Position numbers and translations under genes: made by a program
Shown here: positions 58,362 through 64,000 of the stretch, piece by piece
How positions within the stretch are numbered: the first letter of the stretch is position 1
How the letters are laid out: every line of letters starts with the position of its first letter
Notes under the pieces: model-generated
The model's database searches: none
What the model was told of the DNA's origin: nothing
What the model saw: the letters and a program-made list of their open reading frames with translations, nothing else
NCBI GenBank assembly: GCA_944323615.1
Contig: CALUTG010000001.1
Coordinates: forward strand, 1 to 64,000
From: Candidatus Gastranaerophilales bacterium
GTDB lineage: Bacteria > Cyanobacteriota > Vampirovibrionia > Gastranaerophilales > Gastranaerophilaceae
Direction of reading: 5' to 3'
Length of the DNA: 64,000 nucleotides

Positions 58362-59179
58362 GACAGAATAATTATACAGGCTCCGGCTGCCATAATTAAA
58401 GCTCCTGCTAACTTTTTTATTAATCCTGTTTCATGGAATATATTTACACCGAGAAATACGCTTAAAAGGGTTGATAATTGGAATAAAGCCAGTGCGTAAG
58501 ATACGTTTATTTTAGAAAACACATAGTTTGTAGCATACTGCATTATTCCGACCGAAAGAATTAAAAACAGCTGATACTTGTATGAAGAGATTTTTAGTTT
58601 GTTTCTGCCGGCTAAAACAAAAAATAATGAAAAAATTAATCCTGAAAAAGTCCAGAGAAAAAATGCGCTTGTAATATCACTTAGAAGTATAACTTTTTTG
58701 ATAAATATAGCCTCCGTACCGGAAAATATTAATGCAAGAACTCTGTAAAATATGGCTTTCTTATCAGGAGCATTGTTTCTATCCAGAACAAATCCCGTCC
58801 CTGCAATAATCATAATAATTCCGATAAGTGCTGCCAAGGATGGAATTTCTTTTAGATAGAATATTCCTATAATAAGAGCGACAATAGGTTTGTACGAATT
58901 TATCGGTGCAAGAGTTGAAAGTTCACCTATGGATAAGGCTTTTATGATAAAGTAATTTCCCAGAGCTCCTAATAATCCCATAATTAAAACATTAAAAGCA
59001 ATGTCAGGGGTGAAATTGATTTTATTAATAAAAAATAAGCCGATTAAGGACAACCCCAGATAAGTATAAAAATTTACAACAGAGGATTTTTCCCCTCTTG
59101 TGGTTAAAATCTTTTGAAATACATTCAGATAAGAGTTTGAAAATATTCTTATTATTACGCCTAAACATGTTGTGAACAT
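58358..59179 (-). CDS. EamA/DMT-family transporter, 273 aa
   Basis: Ten-helix drug/metabolite transporter with two EamA repeats; the second begins near the middle (IFSGTEAIFIKKVIL). Substrate unknown. Each half has the family's Gly/Pro-rich helix ends (NSYKPIVALIIGIFYLKEIP). The longest frame begins at 59287, but the first 36 residues are not typical and MFTTCLGVIIRIF starts the first helix. ATG 59179 is preferred, with TATAAT exactly 6 nt upstream and no Shine-Dalgarno. It ends convergent with tag, overlapping by 4 bp. Confidence 0.82.
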   Translation of the reverse strand: MFTTCLGVIIRIFSNSYLNVFQKILTTRGEKSSVVNFYTYLGLSLIGLFFINKINFTPDIAFNVLIMGLLGALGNYFIIKALSIGELSTLAPINSYKPIVALIIGIFYLKEIPSLAALIGIIMIIAGTGFVLDRNNAPDKKAIFYRVLALIFSGTEAIFIKKVILLSDITSAFFLWTFSGLIFSLFFVLAGRNKLKISSYKYQLFLILSVGIMQYATNYVFSKINVSYALALFQLSTLLSVFLGVNIFHETGLIKKLAGALIMAAGACIIILS

Positions 59180-59185
59180 ATCATT

Positions 59186-59191
59186 ATTATA
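59186..59191 (-). promoter_or_regulatory. -10 box of the leaderless EamA gene
   Basis: TATAAT on the minus strand, 6 nt before ATG 59179. The -35 region is weak. Upstream (59234-59266) an imperfect hairpin with a T-run on both strands separates it from lpxA. Confidence 0.6.
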
Positions 59192-59327
59192 TTTGAAAAT
59201 TAGGTTTAAGCTAATAATTATTTCAGAATGTTTATGCATAAAAAAAACCACCCGGTGTGTGTGTCGAGTGGGTTTTGTTTTCTGCATCCTAATGGTCTTT
59301 TTTAGTGTTTATTATCTAGGAGTTTAT

Positions 59328-59426
59328 ATGATTTTTGGGGTTTATTATTTGCTATTTAGTGTTTCGGCTACACTTAAAGTGTGTAATATTATTATCCCAT
59401 GTAAGAATTTAAAGTCAATAGGCTGA
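59328..59426 (+). CDS. Possible 32-residue membrane peptide
   Basis: ATG at 59328, with TAGGAG eight bases upstream, opens a short frame with one hydrophobic segment (begins MIFGVYYLLFSVSATL) and a basic end (PCKNLKSIG). It lies in the gap between the EamA gene and lpxA. No promoter is evident, so it may be chance. Confidence 0.35.
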   Translation: MIFGVYYLLFSVSATLKVCNIIIPCKNLKSIG

Positions 59427-59497
59427 TAAAAATTTGTATTTACAAAAGTTTACAATGTCTTAAATGCTCGAAAATAAAGGGTTTTTCCTTTTAAAAT

Positions 59498-59531
59498 AAA
59501 AAGGGTAATATTTACAATTATTACCCTTTTT
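59498..59531. terminator. Terminator behind lpxA
   Basis: AAAAAGGGTAATA and TATTACCCTTTTT (59498-59510, 59519-59531), 13-bp perfect stem, A/T-runs on both sides; 43 bp after the lpxA stop. Confidence 0.9.
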
Positions 59532-59573
59532 ATTAAATTTTATTAATGAGTTTATGAATCTCTCTTATTTGGA

Positions 59574-60410
59574 TTACCCCTCAAGTGATTGGTATCCGGA
59601 TTTATGACTTTTAAGAAGAACCCCTCTTTTAGAAGTTTGAATAAAGTTAATCATCTTTTCAATATATTCATTCATCGGAATTTCTTCTTTGATTTTTTCT
59701 ATAGCTTGAGAGGTGTTGTACTCTTCTGAAATCAAAAGCTTAAAGGCTTCATTAACAGCTGTTCTGACTTCTTGAGGAACTCCTCTTCTTTTCATTGCTA
59801 TAACGTTTAATCCTCTTGGAACCGGAGGTCTGCCTTCACCTTTAGAGTAAGGAAGAATATCCTGACGGGAAGCTGAGAATCCGCTGATAATAGCCATGTC
59901 ACCAATTCTTATATTCTGATGGAATACGCTCATACCGCCTACGAAGGCTCCGAATCCTACATGAACATGTCCGCCTAATGTTACGAGATTTGCAAGTATA
60001 ACCTGATCTTCTAATACACAGTTATGTGCGATATGAGATCCTACCATCAATAAACATTTGTTACCGATTCTTGTTGTAAAATCTCCGCATGCTGCTCCGC
60101 GGTGGATGGTAACATTTTCTTTAATAATCGTTTCATTTCCGATTACAACTTTTGTAGGTTCACCTTTGTAACCTAAATCCTGAGGTTCTGAACCTATTGT
60201 AGAAAACGGAGAAATTGTACAATTTTCACCAATTTCTGTGTATTCAATATATGCATTAGCTATAACTCTTGTGCCTTTTCCTATTTTTACCCCTTCTCCT
60301 ATAACAACGTTAGGTCCTATTGTTACGCCTTCTGAAATTTCCGCAGATGGGTGAATAACCGCAGAAGGGTGAATTGAACATTTTTCTAAAACTGATGAAT
60401 TATTTGTCAT
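59574..60410 (-). CDS. lpxA: UDP-N-acetylglucosamine acyltransferase
   Basis: First enzyme of lipid A synthesis, O-acylating UDP-GlcNAc. The left-handed beta-helix with hexapeptide repeats is plain throughout (SAVIHPSAEISEGVTIGPNV), the catalytic His sits in LLMVGSHIAHNCVLED (about 119-134), and the C-terminal helical part carries RGLNVIAMKRRG. Length 278 is slightly above the usual 262. GGAG precedes the ATG. Its presence shows an outer membrane with lipid A. Other lpx genes are not in the window, so the gene is separated from the common lpxD-fabZ-lpxA-lpxB cluster. Confidence 0.96.
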   Translation of the reverse strand: MTNNSSVLEKCSIHPSAVIHPSAEISEGVTIGPNVVIGEGVKIGKGTRVIANAYIEYTEIGENCTISPFSTIGSEPQDLGYKGEPTKVVIGNETIIKENVTIHRGAACGDFTTRIGNKCLLMVGSHIAHNCVLEDQVILANLVTLGGHVHVGFGAFVGGMSVFHQNIRIGDMAIISGFSASRQDILPYSKGEGRPPVPRGLNVIAMKRRGVPQEVRTAVNEAFKLLISEEYNTSQAIEKIKEEIPMNEYIEKMINFIQTSKRGVLLKSHKSGYQSLEG

Positions 60411-60494
60411 TATCTTTCTCCATAATTTCCGTTACGTTTCAAGTATAGTACAAAAAATTTCTCTTTTAGGAAATTTTTATATTATCTTAATACG

Positions 60495-61709
60495 CTATTG
60501 TACAAGTCCCGGTTCCGCATCGGAGCCCGTAACTTTCTTTCTTAAAATAAACGTTACTTTCGGAAGAACTATTGCCAGCAAGAAACTGCTAAGTGCTACA
60601 TTGGTAATGATATTTCCGGATTTTACTTTGAGAGCTTTTTTTGCAAATTTTTCTATATTCCTGCTTTCTTTTGCTTGAGAAGCAAACTTCTCGATTTCCT
60701 TTAGAAATGCCTGTATTTTTTTCTCGTTAATAAATTGTCTCGGGTCTCGGGTTCTGTTTTCAAGATATTTTACACCGCAGAACTTTTCTGCAAGTTTAGA
60801 AAACTTTTCATTCGGATTTTTTTCTAAGAACTCAATAATATTTTCTTCAGGAAGTTTCAGCGTATTGTTTTTAATTGAGCTGATAAATTCTTTGTCATTC
60901 AATATTTTAGGATCAAGATTAACATTTGTTTTAAAAAGTGCGTTGGAAAGCTTATCGAACCCTGCCGCAATCCACCAAGGTGCAACAAAGTTCAGGAACA
61001 TCATCCCTGCCATTTTGAATGCCATTTCAAGTTTTTCATATTTATTTCTTGCTGTTGCTACCCTTCCGACTGTTAAGCCTCCGTCTGTTATTGCCATCTT
61101 GTTAACGGTTGACATATTGGCGAACACAGATGCCGCTCCTTTAAAAGAGACGTTTTTTCCGCTTTTAATTTCAGTTTTAGGCTCCGGTTTCTGTAATTTT
61201 TTGTTTTGTTTTTCTCTTAATTTTGCGGTTAGAGCAAAATTCATTTTAGGCAGGCAAAAACCCATTAAAATAACAGGAATAGCTGTAGATAACAGAAATT
61301 TTCCTGCAAGAAGTTTTTCGTAGGTGTTTTTGTTCGCCAAAACTTTTTTCATTTCTTCAACTTCTTTTGGTGCAAGATCTTTAAATTTTTCAATATTGAA
61401 TTTGAGCCCTTGTTTGGAATTTTCTTTAAATAAATCAGGGTTAATTTTAGGGTTATAACCTAGCTTTTCAATTCCTTTGCTGCATAAATAATCAATAGCA
61501 GGAATTCCGCCAAGCCAGATTGCAGAAGTCCCGTATTCATCAATAAGACGTTCTCTTACGGCATTTTTTGCCATAAGTTTTGAGTCTTTTAAGTTTTGTT
61601 CATAAGTCATTCCAACTTTAGCAGGAATTTCTATACCGCAGTCTCTGACTAGGAGGGGGTAGATGCTGGAATTGTTTCCGATTGCTGAAATTATGTTGAC
61701 TAGTGACAT
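60495..61709 (-). CDS. SFKG-motif membrane protein, 404 aa
   Basis: Paralogue of the 508-residue protein at 54858. Shared features, in order: an N-terminal RERLIDE motif (about 53-59) with an adjacent membrane segment, the segment near KLLAGKFLLSTAIPVIL, the SFKG motif (about 191-194), the repeated half with GGLTVGRVATARNKYEK, and a C-terminal hydrophobic segment ending in the Arg/Lys-rich end. AAGGAG precedes ATG 61709. Function unknown. It lies downstream of the GH13 gene on the same strand, possibly one transcript. Confidence 0.75.
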   Translation of the reverse strand: MSLVNIISAIGNNSSIYPLLVRDCGIEIPAKVGMTYEQNLKDSKLMAKNAVRERLIDEYGTSAIWLGGIPAIDYLCSKGIEKLGYNPKINPDLFKENSKQGLKFNIEKFKDLAPKEVEEMKKVLANKNTYEKLLAGKFLLSTAIPVILMGFCLPKMNFALTAKLREKQNKKLQKPEPKTEIKSGKNVSFKGAASVFANMSTVNKMAITDGGLTVGRVATARNKYEKLEMAFKMAGMMFLNFVAPWWIAAGFDKLSNALFKTNVNLDPKILNDKEFISSIKNNTLKLPEENIIEFLEKNPNEKFSKLAEKFCGVKYLENRTRDPRQFINEKKIQAFLKEIEKFASQAKESRNIEKFAKKALKVKSGNIITNVALSSFLLAIVLPKVTFILRKKVTGSDAEPGLVQ

Positions 61710-61743
61710 TTTTTAATTCTCCTTTATTACCGTACTCTTTATA

Positions 61744-61887
61744 CTACCTGAATATCCCGAAAGAGCCGGTTGAAGGAGTGCTTACAGGAACAGCAAAACT
61801 CCAAGCCCTTTCGGGTTCGGATGAAAATGATGCTGTTGTCTTGATATTTTTGTCATAGTCCTTCCTTTGTTCTTGTAATATTATCAT
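61744..61887 (-). CDS. Possible small protein between GH13 and the SFKG gene, 47 aa
   Basis: A frame from ATG 61887 encodes a soluble peptide with Ser/Pro/Gly-rich second half (ends GSFGIFR). No Shine-Dalgarno; a rival 24-codon frame inside it has AAGGAAGG before its ATG (near 61852). One of the two may be real, or this is leader RNA of the next gene. Confidence 0.3.
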   Translation of the reverse strand: MIILQEQRKDYDKNIKTTASFSSEPERAWSFAVPVSTPSTGSFGIFR

Positions 61888-61908
61888 GGGTCTGTCTTAT
61901 TGTAAATA

Positions 61909-64000
61909 CTATACTTTTTTAAGTATCTGCAGAGAATTTGGAGCGAGGTTTAATCCCTGATTATTCCTAGTGATAGGAGTTTCTCTATCGCTGTTGATAT
62001 AACCCGAACCTCCATACTTTTTTTCATCTCCGTTGAAAACTTCTTTCCACTCTCCGTCAGGGAAATTTGCTACTCCGTATTCTTTAGAATGGAATCTGTC
62101 ACCGAAGTTTTTAATTACCATATATTCTTCGTTGTTATCTGAAAGAATGTGAGTATGGACTTTATGTGTATAATCTTTTATGGTTGATTTAATTTCTCCT
62201 TTTAATAAGGCAGGAGTATTTTTTACCAAATCTGTGAGATCTTTTATATAATCTTTCATCTCTTGAATAAGAGCCGGATCTTTTGGCTTAATTCTGCCCA
62301 ACATTGATTTAGGTCTGGCAATTTCTTCTAAAGTATCATAGCCTTTTTGCTTATACAGGTTCAGTATCTCGGAATCGTTCTTTGCTCTTTTTTCCCGCTC
62401 ATCAGATAGTTCACGGAAGAATTTAAAAGTGGATAAATCCATTTCGTCATCGCCCTGAAAATACATTTTAGGACCGGGAACTGTCATGATAGTTCCTAAG
62501 CAAAGTTTTTGTTTTGCTTTTGATGTTTCAAAGGCTGTTTTAATTCTTCGGGGTGATAGGTGTTCATTATCCTTAAGCCCTGCTTCTTTAGCCTGTCTGT
62601 GAAGCTCCTCCATACTCATTTTATCCAATTCTCCGGATGCGGTCTTTTCAACAAGCCATTGTGCTAATTTTGCTGCATTCTGCCATTGTGTACTTTCTGT
62701 ATTGCCTTTTGCTTTGTTGACAAGAGCTAATTCCGGAACGAGAGCTTTTGCCACAAATCTGGTGCCGTCATAGTTACCGATTTCATCATGGCTCAATGCA
62801 AATTTCGTCCGGTACTTTGAATTCCAAATAGTTAAATCCAACTCATCCAGATTAAGCTTATAAGGCTCAGAAAGAGGGTCTTTTAGAGCATGCATAAGTT
62901 TAAAATCCCATTCACTGTCAAATCCAATATCACCCGGATTGGAATTAAACCTTTTGTATGCAATATTATCGACTCCCTGATCTATCATTGCAAGTTCATT
63001 ATCATGTGTCATTTCAAATTTATTGTATCGTGTAACTTTTTCAAGGTTGTTTCTTCCATCTTCCGCAATTAAAAATACGTTTGGATTATGTTCATTTACT
63101 TCTGCTACAATTTGTTTTAATAAATAATCTGAATAACATAGTTTTGTCATATCAAGACGGAGTCCGTCCACCTTGAATTCATTTGCCCACCAGAGAGCTG
63201 CGTTAGCCATAAAATCTCTTACATATCGATTATTTATTCCTTCATAGTTAAACAAACTTCCAAATTCTCCGGATCCTTTTTCGTATGGTCCTGTTTTAGA
63301 AAGGAAATCTCCATCAGGACCCATGTGATTTGGAACCATATCCATAATTACATTTAAGCCTTTACCATGGGCATAATCTATTAACTCTTTTAATTCAGCT
63401 GCTGTTCCGAGATTCCCGTTGACTGCGAATTTATCTACCCCGTCGTATCCCCATTGTTTCGAGAATGTGTTTTCAACAGGTAATATCTCTATTGCGGTTG
63501 CGATTCCTTTTTCTGCAATTTTATCAATATAGCTTTTTGCACTTTTAAAAGTTCCTTTTTCTGTTATCGTAGGAATATTTATTTCCTCAATAATAAGATT
63601 TTCTAAACCTCTCAAAGGTTCTTCAGGTTTTCTGACAATTCTTCTCTTGTCTTTTCCTTCAAGCCAGTCGGTGTTTTTCCATTCATAATTATCTGAATTA
63701 TAAATTTCACTCCACCCCTTAATATTAGGCTGCTGCTTGCTGTAAGGGTCTTTAACTAGGTTTACCTGATTATCGGCAGTTACTATAATATATCTGTATT
63801 GGGAGTTTTCTTTTGCAGGTATGCTTTTGGCTTCGAAAATTCCATCACCTTTATTTTCCAGCTCATATACGGAAGTGTTTTCATTTTCAGGCAGCGCTTT
63901 TTCTATTGAGAAAGCCGCACCTTGGATTGCAATAAGTTTTACAATTTTTTCCCAGAGATTTCCAAACTTACTTTCGGCGTTTTTGCCTATTTCTACAAAG
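61909..64000 (-). CDS. GH13 alpha-amylase-superfamily enzyme, 5' end outside the window
   Basis: The frame is open to base 64000, so at least 697 codons; the TTG that can be read as a start at 63615 lies inside it. The N-terminal visible part is a beta-sandwich-like domain as in CBM48-containing enzymes (GDGIFEAKSIP; DPYSK). The GH13 barrel follows: DMVPNHMG, nucleophile Asp in GLRLDMTK, acid Glu in LIAEDGRN, and the third Asp in ALSHDEIGN. The catalytic triad is intact. The pattern is nearest to malto-oligosyltrehalose trehalohydrolases and glycogen branching enzymes; which one is open. A long charged helix (about 430-490 of the barrel part) is an unusual insertion. It probably acts on glycogen-like alpha-glucans. 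Confidence 0.85.
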   Translation of the reverse strand, partial: FVEIGKNAESKFGNLWEKIVKLIAIQGAAFSIEKALPENENTSVYELENKGDGIFEAKSIPAKENSQYRYIIVTADNQVNLVKDPYSKQQPNIKGWSEIYNSDNYEWKNTDWLEGKDKRRIVRKPEEPLRGLENLIIEEINIPTITEKGTFKSAKSYIDKIAEKGIATAIEILPVENTFSKQWGYDGVDKFAVNGNLGTAAELKELIDYAHGKGLNVIMDMVPNHMGPDGDFLSKTGPYEKGSGEFGSLFNYEGINNRYVRDFMANAALWWANEFKVDGLRLDMTKLCYSDYLLKQIVAEVNEHNPNVFLIAEDGRNNLEKVTRYNKFEMTHDNELAMIDQGVDNIAYKRFNSNPGDIGFDSEWDFKLMHALKDPLSEPYKLNLDELDLTIWNSKYRTKFALSHDEIGNYDGTRFVAKALVPELALVNKAKGNTESTQWQNAAKLAQWLVEKTASGELDKMSMEELHRQAKEAGLKDNEHLSPRRIKTAFETSKAKQKLCLGTIMTVPGPKMYFQGDDEMDLSTFKFFRELSDEREKRAKNDSEILNLYKQKGYDTLEEIARPKSMLGRIKPKDPALIQEMKDYIKDLTDLVKNTPALLKGEIKSTIKDYTHKVHTHILSDNNEEYMVIKNFGDRFHSKEYGVANFPDGEWKEVFNGDEKKYGGSGYINSDRETPITRNNQGLNLAPNSLQILKKV

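Noticed and set aside
59234-59266. Strong terminator hairpin
   Set aside because: The arms around a GT-rich loop are imperfect (AACCACCCG against CGAGTGGGTT); kept only as a remark beside the EamA promoter.
61909-63615. Complete GH13 gene starting at 63615
   Set aside because: The frame remains open and protein-like to base 64000; the TTG at 63615 has no ribosome-binding site, so the gene is partial.
1-64000. tRNA, rRNA, prophage or insertion sequence
   Set aside because: No cloverleaf, rRNA core, integrase, DDE transposase or phage structural gene was seen on either strand.

Overview
The window is AT-rich chromosomal DNA from a diderm bacterium. Gene content (lpxA for lipid A next to a GatD-type glutaminase, very large secreted or filament-type proteins, several lineage-restricted membrane proteins with an SFKG motif, a cobalamin riboswitch, B12-binding radical SAM enzyme) most resembles the gut non-photosynthetic cyanobacterial relatives (Vampirovibrionia/Melainabacteria, order Gastranaerophilales). 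That placement is an inference from resemblance; no rRNA or tRNA gene was seen in the window to test it.

Layout. 1-5410: a possible gene end at the left edge, a 1128-residue LysM protein, then a zone rich in dispersed palindromic repeats that also holds a small secreted protein, a DUF559 endonuclease bracketed by inverted repeat copies, and a C-rich 12-bp minisatellite. 5411-10693: glycosyltransferase, valS, a small secreted Asn/Tyr/Arg-rich protein and the RqcH/NFACT ribosome quality-control gene. 10695-13046: a two-gene membrane-protein operon read leftwards behind a cobalamin riboswitch, followed by about 700 bp of repeats. 13771-19402: a protein with coiled-coil ends, a MATE exporter, rsmE, a CCA-type tRNA nucleotidyltransferase and a dual-specificity phosphatase. 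19502-21647: rpsP, thiF-like, thiS and an unknown gene. 21802-30064: a 28-residue membrane peptide, an 1102-residue zinc-ribbon/cyclase-like/ATPase-like protein, a ZorA/ZorB-like proton-channel pair and a SWIM-SNF2 helicase facing it. 30226-40730: one giant fliD gene (3437 residues; 27 repeat units by eye). 41057-44615: rph, a GPH/MFS transporter, a B12-binding radical SAM protein. 44670-56384: rpsT, a large acidic Tudor-tailed protein, an M16-like protein without its zinc motif, an M14 amidase, uppS, gatD, recO, pilT, a Cys/Gly-rich repeat peptide, a DtxR-type regulator with its operator, and two membrane proteins. 56584-64000: rplS, ylqF/rbgA, tag, an EamA transporter, lpxA, another membrane protein and a GH13 enzyme that runs off the right edge.

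Themes. (1) Cobalamin: a riboswitch controls two proteins of unknown function, and a B12-binding radical SAM enzyme is present. (2) Filament and surface biology: giant FliD, a flagellin-like architecture protein, LysM protein, PilT. (3) Two kinds of dispersed repeat: a hairpin-plus-tail element (12 copies) and a short GGGGTAAAT motif that also sits in frame inside genes. (4) Five genes with no Shine-Dalgarno whose -10 box lies exactly 6 nt before the start codon, which predicts leaderless mRNAs. (5) A ZorAB-like channel next to a SNF2 helicase, reminiscent of Zorya defence but incomplete by the known definitions.
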